Below are positions 1 to 9,548 of a stretch of 64,000 bases of DNA, piece by piece. The position numbers were made by a program, and so were the translations under genes. This DNA comes from Paralithodes platypus (lineage: Eukaryota > Arthropoda > Malacostraca > Decapoda > Lithodidae). The stretch spans positions 46,428,898 to 46,492,897 of the forward strand of contig CM064551.1 of assembly GCA_032716605.1 (NCBI GenBank), in the 5' to 3' direction. The number at the start of each line of letters is the position of its first letter. The stretch's first letter is position 1. Under the pieces are notes generated by a model. That model did no database searches and was not told the origin of the DNA. It saw nothing but the letters and a program-made list of their open reading frames with translations.

Positions 1-534
1 GTTGCCATCGCAGATACGTAGCCGAGGTGTCCGAACAAGATCGGCGAGGTGTGCGCACCTGAGCGAATGTAACGTGAATGTCCTAATTGCAGTGGAATTA
101 GCATATCACGTTACAATCGGTCAAGGACATAGACCCCACGCCCACACCCATCCCATATCTCGTTACAATGGGTCAAGTAAACATGCCCCCACCCACCCAC
201 AACCCCCCAAACTTTTTTTGTTGTATATTAAGACATTGACACGGCCCCAGAGCTCATTCTACATTAACCTCGACCACAACGTGCCTGTAAAATTTAGAGT
301 TGGTGAGACATACGCCGCATCTACGCAAAAGCGATGTACGTGTTCGTATGGACCTTATTATCCTTCTAGCACACAAATAATAACATGAAAAAGAGAGTCA
401 ATAAAAATGTCTCCTTTGTCTTTTCAGAACCAATTAAGTCTGTCTCATAATATTTTGTGTGTGTATCGCTCACTTCCCCTCTGCAACTCTCTCTTTCTAT
501 CTATCTATCTCTCTAATGCATCTACCTAACTCCC
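1..534. other. Non-coding DNA, no gene recognised
   Basis: An open frame covers 2-388 on the plus strand, but its translation is low in information (His/Thr/Pro-rich from CCCAC runs) and matches nothing I know. Short CCCACCC and CTCTCTATCTATCT tracts are present near 180-210 and 485-515. I see no RNA gene, repeat boundary or promoter that I can defend. Confidence 0.5.
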
Positions 535-925
535 TTATACATTAACATAACTATGTCTTATTTGGACTTTTTGTAATCTTTGAATTATTTCTAATGCGAT
601 GGAATTGAAAAATATAATATCCTTGCAGCACATAGATAAACAATAAATAAGATAGTCAACACAATATTTCAACCCTCCCCTCCGTCTTGCTGTGCGAGGC
701 ACTGAGCTTGGGAGACCGGAAGATTTACGTTTGATAGATTTTTTTTTTTCCCACGGTATACACAAAATGATGGGGAAATATTGTAACATGTGTTTAATTG
801 ACATTTGTGTCGTTTTTGCTGATTATGAGATGGTGGAAAACAAAATGTTTAATTCCATCATATCGGAAATGATTCACAGATTATATAGAGACCAAATAAC
901 ATACACTTTTAAGTGTGTTCAATAG
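535..925. repeat. Diverged inverted repeat (foldback)
   Basis: The reverse complement of about 535-660 resembles about 775-925. Both arms contain a stretch reading roughly TTYAATTCCATC followed by GAAAT-ATTCA-AGATTA and CCAAATAA. The similarity is also visible in the two short open frames, one on each strand, which share a FNSI..E.I.RL...QI pattern. The arms are about 130 bp, clearly diverged, with a central spacer of about 110 bp. It may be an old foldback transposon or two oppositely oriented copies of an unrecognised repeat. I infer no coding function. Confidence 0.45.
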
Positions 926-1483
926 TTTGCATTATCAATAGGGTGTAGCACAAGGCTTATCAACATCATCACAGTAAGGGGTCGGGGTTGAGGCGGGACG
1001 GGGAGGGGAGGGGAGGGAGTAGGCCTACAGAGGCGGGGATATAATTTTTTTTTTTTTTTGTGTTTTTTTTGTTATGTGAAATTTATCACATGCTGTAGGC
1101 CTACTCTACTCCTACGGCGAGTTTTCTTTCATCCTCGCATGATTTCGCAAGATATTTTTGAAAATGTGACATGCCTCGCAGAGCTCATTGGCGAAACATC
1201 GCTCACTCCGCCGATAACGTCGCAGAAGGTCGGCGATTGCGTCGCCGACATCTTCGCCAAGTATAATTTGTCATCTGTTTGAAACGGTCAAAATCGTGAA
1301 CGTCGCACGTATTCTTGCGAATTTGACAAAACGAAGTCATCGGCGACGAAAATCGTGAGTTGTCGCACCAGTGAGAAAGGGGCATAAGAGTCTGGCCGTA
1401 GTCCCTGGGTTAAGCAATGAGGAGTGCCTGAATGAACCCTATTATAGCAGAAAATAGCCTGCACTGATTAGGTTCAACTGTTA
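926..1483. other. Non-coding DNA with purine tract, T-run and CG-rich dyads
   Basis: A G-rich purine tract (about 985-1020) is followed by runs of T near 1050-1070. From 1140 to 1390 the sequence carries several GCGACG/CGTCGC-type dyads, and the end at 1350-1387 (GTCGCACCAGTGAGAAAGGG) resembles the terminal repeats of PIF/Harbinger-type DNA transposons. I could not find the opposite end. TTAA at 1410-1413, preceded by GGG, resembles the right end of a piggyBac-type element, but no matching left end is visible. No gene is supported. Confidence 0.3.
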
Positions 1484-2339
1484 CTATTCATCCTCTATTT
1501 CTCTCTCTTCCATCTCGCTCACTTCCATCCATTTTTCATTTGGCCTCTCCTGGTACTCCCTCTCTTTTGTACTTTTCTCTAAACATATTCCTTGGTGGTT
1601 ACCACACACTCCTCTTTCCCCTTTACCCTCATATAGGGGGACTATTATGCCTGTCTTCCAGTCATCAGGTGCACTCCCCTTCTCGTATGCTAGTTTGCAC
1701 ATTTTCCATACCCATTAGATCACTATCTCACCACCATACCTCAACATTTCCCCACACACTCCATCTGTTCCTGGTGCTTTCCCCAACTTCACTCTTTTCA
1801 TGGCTTCCCACACTTTTGACCTCCTGATCCCCACCTCCTCCTCCACTACTTCTCTTCTTCTCCCTCCCATACCCCATCCAACTATGTTTGCTGGCACTTC
1901 ATTCCTTACATTTAGCAACTTCTTGAAGTACTCCCTCCATCTTTCGACTCTCTCTTGCTTCTAGGCTAGCATTCTCCCATTCTTATCTTTCACACCCTTA
2001 CTGTTTCCCTTGCTACCTTCCCTAACTTTCTTGACTTCTTTCCAGAACAGTTTCTTACACTCCCTCCATTTTACACTCAGATTCCTTCCAAATTATTTAT
2101 CTACTCTTCTCTTACTTTCCTTCACTACACTCTTCACCACTCTCTTTCTTTCCACGTACCTCGCTCGTTTCTGACTCTTCAAATCTTCATTCCCTCTACT
2201 ACCCAACCACTCTCTATACGCTTTCTTCTTATCTTCCACAGCTATTTTTACCTCTTCTGTCCACCATGCTGTACCTTTCACTCCCCTCCCTCTTCTCCTT
2301 ACTCCACACACCTCCTCACATGCTGCACAGATCACTTCC
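1484..2339 (-). pseudogene. LINE reverse transcriptase fragment
   Basis: Three minus-strand frames belong together. The most upstream (2093-2339) has the WWTEEV...A...KK.AYREWL block that lies between endonuclease and RT in APE-type LINEs. The next (1715-1918) has MKRVKLGKAPGTDGVCGEML, the start of the RT fingers. The last (1484-1702) has PDDWKTGIIVPLYEGKGER followed by a degraded YRGISL-type motif. The frames differ, so there are at least two frameshifts. The sequence after GICLEKS is no longer recognisable RT and the palm YxDD motif is absent, so the copy is 3'-truncated or internally deleted. It cannot encode an active enzyme. Confidence 0.75.
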
Positions 2340-2343
2340 TTAA

Positions 2344-2421
2344 CCCGTGGAGCCCCAGCGACGCGTCTGACGCGTCGGCTATGTATGTAACGCACAGCCC
2401 CAGAGACGCGCCTAACGCGTC
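2344..2421 (+). repeat. PB1 left TIR plus two subterminal iterons
   Basis: Just inside the TIR are two copies of a 26-bp repeat, at 2351-2376 and 2396-2421 (period 45). Each begins AGCCCCAG and contains GACGCGTC-type palindromes. They lie upstream of the transposase start and are candidates for transposase binding sites or an autoregulatory operator. That role is inferred from position and symmetry. Five other TTAA elements in this window show the same layout with different core sequences. Confidence 0.7.
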
Positions 2422-2605
2422 ACCATTATAGCTCCAGTCGTAACTCTCAGAATGGCTCTAGATTTATATGGGAACTACTTTGGGATCCGGCGGACTAATT
2501 CCAAAACGTTTTGTCCATACGCGTGCGCGCGCGGGGACGGGAGAGGGCACCCGCCTTCCCACACCTCATGGTCAGTTTACCGCGCACCCTCTCGAGTGAA
2601 ACACC

Positions 2606-5240
2606 ATGTCTCGACGTTATAGTGCCCGCCTTACCCGCCCCTTCAGTACAGAGGAGGTCATGGATATACTGTACGACACTGACAGCCCTGATAGTGACAC
2701 TGACTCGGCAATGGACGAGTCTGGGGACGAGTATGCCCCCTCACAAGCCGAAATAAGTGAGCTAGAGGAAGAGCTTGCTCAGATTCCTGTCAGGCCGCGC
2801 AGGCCGTCACGAAGACAGCAAGGGGCAAGTGCACCTCCCCGCCGCCCACTTCCCCAAGACCCCACTGAATCCTCAGAAAGTGGGGAAGAGGTTGTTGTTG
2901 TAGATGAACCTGCTGACCCTCAAAATTACGTGCGTGTACCTGGGGAAGAACGAAAGGGATTGAAGAGAAGAAGGGGCGAGTCTGGGAGTGAAGAGGAGGT
3001 ACCCCCACAACCCCGCCTGCCTTCTCCCCCATTTCGCATAATCTCCCCACTCAAGAAAAATACCCCGGGGAGGTTCTATGGTCGTCATAAACATAGTGAC
3101 GAACAACAAAGTGGTGATGGACAAATAGAACAACCTGGTGATGGAGAAATGGCACAACGTGGTGCGAGACAAGGGCAGTCACGTGACCCAAAACGCTCCC
3201 TCTTCCATCCCGACCCAGAGCACGTGGGGAGGGATGAGTCACCACCACCACCACCACTACTACCAGACTCTCCGCCTCGCCATTCTTCCCCCCCACTATC
3301 ACCTTCAGGCTCCATCCCGTACACCCCCCCACGAATGTCTCCCTCACCTGAATCAAGCCCCTCCCGCGCCACTGCATTATCACCAGCCTCTCCACAACGC
3401 CCCGACCTGCCCCAACGCCCTGCAAGCAAACGACGTGGGCGTGTCATATCTCGCGGGCGTGCCACCCGCGGCCGAATGCAGAAGGTGAAACAAATAAGAC
3501 GCCCCAGCAACGACTCGAGCTCTAGATCTAGCTCTCGATCAAGTTCGAGGTCTAGCTCCAGACCCAGGTCCACCTCTCGCCCACGCCGCCCACGCTCCAC
3601 CCGCACGACCCGCCCCGGTGCCCCTGACGATGACCCTGATGACCCCAATGCCCCATCTAGCGACGACGAAGGCACTGATAGGTGGGATTGGGTGGATGGG
3701 GAGAACTATCTGCCAGGACAATACCACTTTGCGGGGGCAGCTGAGGCCGGCCCTACCATGCCCAATCGTGGACCTGACACCACAAGACTGGGTGTTTTTC
3801 TGCAGTTCTTCACTGCCAACCTTGTCGGCTTGATTGTTGACCAGACGAACTGGTACAACTATTATTTTATTGCAGGAAAGGAGCAAAAGAGGAACTCGGC
3901 ACGTCTCTCATGGGTGGATTTGTCTTCCGATGAGTTCTACTCATTCCTGGCACTGGTCATCCTGATGGGGGTCACCAAGAAGACGTCTCTCAGGAAGTAC
4001 TGGTCATCTGATCCCCTCATTGCAACCCCCTTCTTTGGGAAAGTCATGAGCAGGAATAGATTCACGGCAATCATGGGAAACCTGCACTTTATTGATAGCC
4101 TGGCAAGCCACACCAGGAACCAGGATCGCCCCAGGAATACCAAAGACCCGATGGAGAGGATAAGACCTATATTTGAATACCTGAAAACTAAGTTTGCAGC
4201 CTCCTTCAAACCTCACCAAAAAACTCATCATTGATGAGAGTCTGGTGCTGTGGAGGGGGAATATTAGCATCCGACAGTGCATCCCCAGCAAGCGTCACCG
4301 TTATGGCCTGAAACTGTTCGTGATGTGCGACTGCAAAACCGGCTACATCCAGGACATCATCCTCTACATGGGCAAGGTCACTGAACTGGTGGAGGAGAGG
4401 ACATATGGGATATCTGGGGCCGTTGTCATCACCATGTTGGAGGGATATTTGGACAGGGGCCACATCTTGTACCTCGACAACTGGTACACCAGCCCTTCCC
4501 TTGCCAAATTCCTGTACAGCAGAAACACTGGCGTCTGTGGCACCGTCAGGAGGAATCGTGTCTACATGCCAGAGCTACCCGAAAGGCGGGAGAAGGGCTC
4601 CATCATCCACCTCCAGGCAAATAATATCTTGATGCTCTCGTGGATGGACAATCGTGACGTCAATATCCTCACCAGTATCCACCTGCCCCGCTTAGAGGAC
4701 ACCAAACGCCATGATAGAGCCACAGGTGAGGCGGTCAAAAAAACAGTTGCAATCATTGACTACAACATCAACATGCGGCTGGTTGACAAGTCAGACTCTG
4801 TCATATCGTCGGTCGAGTGTGCCAGGAAGACGATGAGGTGGTATAAAAAACTATTTTTCCACCTACTCGACCTCACCCTCTACAACTGCCACATCCAATA
4901 TCATGAAATAACAGGTGAAGTTGAGACGATGGAGTTGTACTGCATCGAACTTGCACGGGAGCTTCTGTTCTTCTTCAGGGATGGTCCACGCCGCCAGCAA
5001 CGTCCCGCAGCTCGTTTTCAAGCACCAGAAGGCCCCGCCAGACTGACACAACGCCACTTTTGCGAATTTTTCCCACCCAACCAAGTAAAACCCAACCCAC
5101 GCAGACGGTGTCATGTGTGTCGCAACACAGGCAGACGCACACCAAAACGGCAAGACACCCGGACGATGTGTGAAGAATGTGATGTGGGACTGTGTTTTCC
5201 CACCTGCTTCAGGGAGTATCACACCCTCGAGCACTTCTAA
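2606..5240 (+). pseudogene. PB1 piggyBac transposase, one frameshift
   Basis: The start codon at 2606 (context ACCATGT) opens a 542-codon frame that ends at 4234. The gene continues in another frame to 5240. The change is best explained by one extra A in the A6 run near 4219. Order of parts: acidic N-terminus (about residues 10-60, FSTEEVMDILYDTDSPDSD), a long Pro/Arg/Ser-rich low-complexity region (about 65-345) ending in an Arg-Ser tract, then the piggyBac DDE domain from about residue 365. In the second frame (residues counted from 4194) the catalytic Asp are D14 (IDES), D95 (YLDNWYTS) and D189 (IDYN). A cysteine-rich finger (C306, C309, C326, C329, C334, C338) closes the protein. DDE residues and finger are intact, so the single slip is the only visible lesion. 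The N-terminal region is much longer than in the classic approximately 600-residue piggyBac transposase. Confidence 0.9.
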
Positions 5241-6072
5241 GTGTTCAAAGTGTTCAAAGACTGCGATAAAAGACGCTATAATGTAATACTAACAGTGTAT
5301 ATAAAAGACGCAAAAAGTGAATATAAAACAGTGTGTATATATATATAATTTACAAGTGCAAAGTACCGAACAATATAAAACACTAAGTAAATTCTAAACT
5401 TATAAAACTGTGTGCAAATAATTATAAGAATACGAGACAATAGGTGCGTAAAACAATGTATATACACCTCATAATCATAGGTAAAACAATGAACAATTAC
5501 ATATAATTCAATGAAAAGGAGAGACAGTGACCTTGAGTGAAAGTGACAGCCAGACAGAGAAAGAAAGAGGGAAGGATGCTGTGGAATGTGGGTCACTCGG
5601 TCCGCTGTCTGGCCGTGTGTTCGTACGTGCGTTTTGTTATTGTCCTGAGCAAAGATGGCCACCCCAGATGGCCGCCATCAGCATGGCAACGGGGACGCTA
5701 ACACTCGTGCGCACTTGTAATACTTGAATGAAGGCACTTATCACACTACAACTTCAGTTTTATTGACATTATGTGATATACAAAGACATTCTATGAACTC
5801 TGAAGCGCACTTTATGTCCGAGAGGTGCAAAACAAGTCATGCTGCCTGGCGGCTGGCAACTGGCTGCTGGCGCGGGATATTTGAAATGGCGCTAAGGCTC
5901 CACTGAGGCTGGGGATCCCCACTACCTCCCAGGACCCCCAAATGGCCTAGGTAAGTACGTTTTTCACATTTCTTCAGGTCTATCATTATTTTCTAACACG
6001 TTCTGATATATTTATAAGAAAAACAAAAATGAAAAATTGCCCGGGTTCTGGTGCGCAAAAATAATAAAACCG
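5241..6072 (+). other. 3' non-coding part of PB1
   Basis: AT-rich DNA follows the transposase stop (5250-5520) with several TATATA and AATATAAA tracts, then mixed sequence up to the right TIR. No open frame has recognisable content and no clear polyadenylation signal stands out. The right TIR occupies 6073-6088. Confidence 0.6.
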
Positions 6073-6088
6073 GCCGGGGCTGTACGGG
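6073..6088 (-). repeat. PB1 right terminal inverted repeat
   Basis: GCCGGGGCTGTACGGG directly abuts TTAA at 6089-6092. Its reverse complement matches the left end at 13 of 16 positions. The paired-palindrome repeats seen at the left end are not present here, so the two ends are asymmetric. Confidence 0.85.
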
Positions 6089-6092
6089 TTAA

Positions 6093-7056
6093 ACACCTTG
6101 CTCATCTCCTCCACTTCTTCAATATCTTCCAGGTCGAACCCACCTAGTCGTCTTTCTACTTCTCTCCTGTAATCTTCCCTGATTTCCTCCTCCTGTAGCC
6201 TCTCCACCCTCCTCGCCATTCCACCCTCCTCTCGCCTCCCTCTAGCTCTCCTCACCCACTTCTTTTGTATCCTAATTTTAGCTTCTACTACATAATGATC
6301 AGACAGACCCCCTCCAATACCCCTATACACCCTAGCATCCAGCACAGATTTCTTCATTCGTTCATCCACACATATATAATCAATCAGTGCCTTTCGTTCC
6401 ACCACTGTCATATCCTTATCCTTCATCTTCCACATCACTTTCCAAGTGTACCTGTGTATCATTCTGTGTCGTAAGAAGGTGTTGGCTATCCACAGCCTCC
6501 TCCCCACACATACATCCACAAGTGCACTACCATTCCCATTCACCTCTGACGGTACCCCCCACCCTCCCACCACTCCATCAACTTTCCTATCACCCACCTT
6601 CCCATTCATATCCCCAATCAGAAATATTCTTTCGTTCTTGCCAAACTTATCCAGGCACGCCTCCATATTCACCCCGAACTCCTCTTTCTTTCTTACAAGT
6701 TTATCCTATGTCGGAGCATACACACACACAATCACCCACGTTTGTATTCCTACTTTCATTCTCACCTACACAATCCTTGAACCCACAGACCCATAGTCTC
6801 TTACACGCTCCTTCCATTTGTTACTTATAAACAAACACGCACCTTCTCTCGCTGCTCCCTCACTCACTCCAGCACACACACCCATTCCACACTCCAACTC
6901 TCTCACATCTGTACCCCTCCATTTGGTCTCCGTCATTCCACATACATCCAGCCTGGCATTCACTAACACTTCCAGGACCTCTCTCTCTTTTGTGTCATCA
7001 TTCGTGCCTCTCACATTCCATGTGGTTATTCTAAGATTGTCCATAAGATTGTCCAT
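6093..7056 (-). pseudogene. LINE apurinic-type endonuclease domain
   Basis: Minus strand. An upstream frame (6766-7056) begins MDNLMDNLRITTWNVRG and contains RLDVCGMTETKWRG, giving the WN and catalytic Glu motifs of the exonuclease-endonuclease-phosphatase fold. A second frame (real part 6093-6672) carries FLIGDMNGKVGD (GDxN), ALIDYICVDE and GGGLSDHYVV (the SDH catalytic His motif). This is the nicking endonuclease of an APE-type LINE, which makes the target-site cut. The two frames are offset, so one indel lies near 6670-6770. A 12-bp tandem duplication creates the repeated MDNL at the start. The frame is then cut by PB1. Confidence 0.85.
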
Positions 7057-7427
7057 AGTAGATCTGGGTTCATCAACACAGGGTCCGTCCGCATCCGAGG
7101 CTGTTCGTTCGTTTTTTGTTGTTTAAGTATTTTTCACAGGTGGGGGTTGCAAGCCAACCGTATTATTATACTATGATGCTGTGTGCTAATTATTACCAAT
7201 GTCTATCTCCCCGATGCACGTTGGTTGGCCAATTGGTTGGTCGGATTAGTGCTCGTGTGATACCCGCTTAAGGCAGCAGGTTGTCACAACTATATTGTCG
7301 GTTGTCCAGTACTCTCTCGTGATTGGCTGAGAGGTACGCAGATGCCATATAATAAATTCTCTCGATGTTGATGCTCTTTGGGGTTGTGCATACTCGTTCC
7401 TGATTGTCGGAAATATTTGATAGTGCA

Positions 7428-7428
<1 letters not shown>
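7057..7428. other. LINE 5' flank and non-coding DNA
   Basis: The first part (to about 7120) is probably the 5' untranslated end of the LINE on the minus strand. The remainder has TTGGTTGGCCAATTGGTTGG near 7210-7245 but no gene or recognised repeat. Confidence 0.4.

Positions 7429-7480
<52 letters not shown>
7429..7480 (+). repeat. (TAA)n microsatellite
   Basis: About 17 uninterrupted TAA units. They produce artefactual poly-Ile and poly-Tyr open frames on the minus strand. Confidence 0.95.
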
Positions 7481-7498
7481 TGCCATTATGAACATACC

Positions 7499-7601
7499 AA
7501 CACCATGTGAGGAGGAGCACTTTATCGATAACGTTTCGCATATATCTTTATCAGGCCAATGAGAAACGTTGTCAATAAAGTGCTCCTCCTCACATGGTGT
7601 T
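7499..7601. repeat. Foldback with 39-bp arms
   Basis: Left arm 7499-7537 (AACACCATGTGAGGAGG...) is the inverse of right arm 7563-7601, with two or three mismatches, separated by a 25-nt spacer. RNA from either strand would form a long stem. It sits just after the TAA tract. It could be a miniature inverted-repeat element or a stem-forming regulatory RNA. No coding content. Confidence 0.8.
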
Positions 7602-9119
7602 TATAATAATTGTCGTGCCTCCAAAGTCGGCAAGCTATGTGACAATATATTGGACGAGTTTATACAGAAGAGAAAGGCTCTCTAAGCCTCGTTCGCCCGA
7701 CCACCTTGGTAGCGTTTAGTATGGTTCACATAACCTTGCTTAGGGGACGATATCGAAGTTTGCTTTTAATTCTTTACTGTTATAATGAGGTTTACTATTA
7801 CTTACTATAAGTTGTCAGTCGTAGGTAACTTTAACAATTAAAGCTCTTCACAATTAATTCAATACAAGCCGAACACCGTAAATGATTATAACGAGTCTAT
7901 TACGTTTGAGCTGTTCAGTTAACTATATTAATTAAGCTCATACATATTATAGGGATATACATACTACAATGAAACACTTAATTGTTAGATAGTTTTGTCA
8001 TTTACTTAGCTTAGTTAATCCTATACGAATTTCTATTGAAGATCACTTTTGCCAAAAGTCACTCGTTGGTAATTATAATACCCATTGTTTAATAAGAACT
8101 ATACTCTTTATAAGTAACTATAATCTTTGTATCTGTACTTTCATTGTCTCTATTCACTTTGTTTCCACACGATTCAGAATAAACCAATTTGGTAACAAGA
8201 TCCAGTTTTACTTACGAATACAAGTATGAAGGGAGCCATGCTGGCTCGACGGTGTAGCCGCGTAGGCCAGGGGTATAGTCACGCACAAGCCAGGGAGGCC
8301 TGTCTGTATTCTGCTATGTCTGGTAGAAGTCTGTGAGCTCTTTCTAACTCTTTCTAAGTTTCGAGGCTAGCCTTGGCTAGAAAAGGGGAGTGGTTACTTA
8401 AAGGTGTGGGCTAAACTTTGAACCAATCATGCACAATTACTTTGTCTCTAACCAATGAATATACCTTAGGGGTGTGACTTACTCTGTCCTACTCCAATGG
8501 CTAGTTTGTGGATAGTGACTAGGGGAGGGGTTTAATTACTTTGACCAATCAAATATGCTCTGAAAAGTATCTATGGGTGTGGCTTAATACTTTGACCAAC
8601 CAGAGTGTATCTCGAAGTACTTTGGGGAGTGACTTAGGTCACGTTGCAAGTTGCTCTAGTTATATAAGAGGATCATTCTATATATGGCGAAAGTATGGGC
8701 CTCTTTTGACCTCTCACTATGAGAGAGTGTGTTCCTTAAATGGGACAGTGGCCCTTGTGTCGTAATGTCGGGAGAGGGCCTAAAAGCTTTTCTAGTCTGG
8801 TATCACTCGACAATGATTACATTTGATCACTCCTTACGAGAGTGGCTTAGATGTATAATGTATAAATTGTATATTGTATAACTATAATGTATAAGATACA
8901 GAATACAGTTACATTCCATATACAAATACTCTTAACTAAATACTAACATGCATATACATGAACATATAAAATCATTAAATCATTTGGTTATATAGGTATT
9001 TCCTTAATATATAAAGGAATAAATTCACTTGTGTCTATATATAAGTCACTTGTGTCTATTATTCTATGTCTAGAGTTCATTATTGATTTCTTCTCGTTTC
9101 TGAACGCCACGTTTCTTCC
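7602..9119. other. AT-rich non-coding region, possible retroelement 3' region or LTR
   Basis: This lies downstream of the env end of the minus-strand Gypsy-like element, so a 3' LTR is expected somewhere here. I cannot define it because the partner LTR is outside the window or lost. It contains a CCAAT-repeat block (8403-8650), a TATATAA motif near 8660, a CTAGCCTTGGCTAG dyad near 8365 and TATA-rich DNA at 8840-9050. There is no credible open frame. The last stretch, about 9076-9119, encodes the end of env on the minus strand. Confidence 0.4.
8403..8650 (+). repeat. Degenerate 50-70 bp tandem repeat with CCAAT motifs
   Basis: Four or five degenerate units share GTGTGGCTTAATACTTTGACC-like cores. 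ACCAATCA/ACCAATGA motifs recur near 8421, 8450, 8544 and 8597. They stand upstream of TATATAAGAGG (about 8659) on the plus strand. CCAAT repeats before a TATA box are promoter-like, but that order is opposite to the minus-strand retroelement, so any function is uncertain. Confidence 0.45.
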
Positions 9120-9123
9120 TTAA

Positions 9124-9544
9124 CCCATTGGCTGCGGCTATGTTTGGGCTATTTAGGGCATATTCAGGCACTCCTGAATGATAAATCAAGCATCTGCATT
9201 AAATGAACTGTATTCTGCCGAAAACTAGGCGAAAATAGCTTCAAAATGAGACCAGAACGGGCCCCGTACGTGGTCTGGTTCACACGCAGCGGTGCCAGTA
9301 AAACGCGGGAAACCCACTATTTGGTAGCACTCGCTCGCTTGGCTACACTGTTGAGAGAGACAGAGAGAGACCCGCGCGAGACACAGCCTAGCTCAGTGAG
9401 CCGCTCGGTGCTCTGAGGAACGGAGGTGGGCCCATCACGCTCCCGCCCACTGACACTCGATTTTTACGTTTTTTACAGGCTTTTAAAGCCTGGAAATTGC
9501 TGTAACTTGCCAAAAAATTCCAAACATCACCCGCAGCCAAAGGG
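9124..9544. mobile_element. Element A: piggyBac-type MITE, 421 bp
   Basis: TTAA at 9120-9123 and 9545-9548 flank near-perfect TIRs: CCCATTGGCTGCGG on the left and, inward from the right, CCCTTTGGCTGCGG. Removal with one TTAA brings the C-terminal env frame back into phase. There is no coding capacity. A near-perfect palindrome, CAGGCTTTTAAAGCCTG, lies at 9477-9493 near the right end. The middle has CTCGCTCGCTTGGC and GAGAGA tracts. It is probably moved in trans by a piggyBac-family transposase, but its TIR differs from PB1-PB3. Confidence 0.85.
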
Positions 9545-9548
9545 TTAA

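Larger units (their letters stand above)
2344..6088 (+). mobile_element. PB1: complete piggyBac-family element with TTAA duplication
   Basis: The element is flanked by TTAA at 2340-2343 and 6089-6092. Its ends are inverted repeats: CCCGTGGAGCCCCAGC on the left and, read inward, CCCGTACAGCCCCGGC on the right (13 of 16 match). Removing 2344-6088 and one TTAA restores the interrupted LINE frame in phase, which proves the boundaries and shows that the LINE was still open here at insertion. It carries one transposase gene in the plus direction. The footprint is 3,745 bp. TTAA target choice and a CCC-starting terminus are established hallmarks of the piggyBac superfamily. Confidence 0.93.
1484..7120 (-). 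mobile_element. Non-LTR retrotransposon (APE-type LINE), interrupted by PB1
   Basis: On the minus strand, an apurinic-type endonuclease domain (6093-7056) is followed, after removal of the piggyBac element at 2344-6088, by the linker and the N-terminal part of a reverse transcriptase (1484-2339). The frame passes across the insertion site in phase when one TTAA is kept. The YADD catalytic block of RT and the 3' end are missing, so this copy is truncated. The 5' boundary near 7120 is approximate. The clade is uncertain; an RTE-like or related APE lineage is likely from the KAPG.DG.CGEMLRYGGE and PLYEGKG patterns. Confidence 0.75.

Noticed and set aside
2..388. 128-codon frame at the window start
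   Set aside because: The composition follows CCCAC-type tracts and no domain is recognisable.
1140..1390. PIF/Harbinger-type element
   Set aside because: One end resembles such a TIR, but the opposite end, target duplication and coding sequence are not visible.
1410..1413. GGGTTAA as the right end of another piggyBac element
   Set aside because: No TTAACCC partner or matching TIR was found upstream within the window.
7268..7541. Poly-Ile and poly-Tyr frames
   Set aside because: These are translations of the TAA microsatellite.
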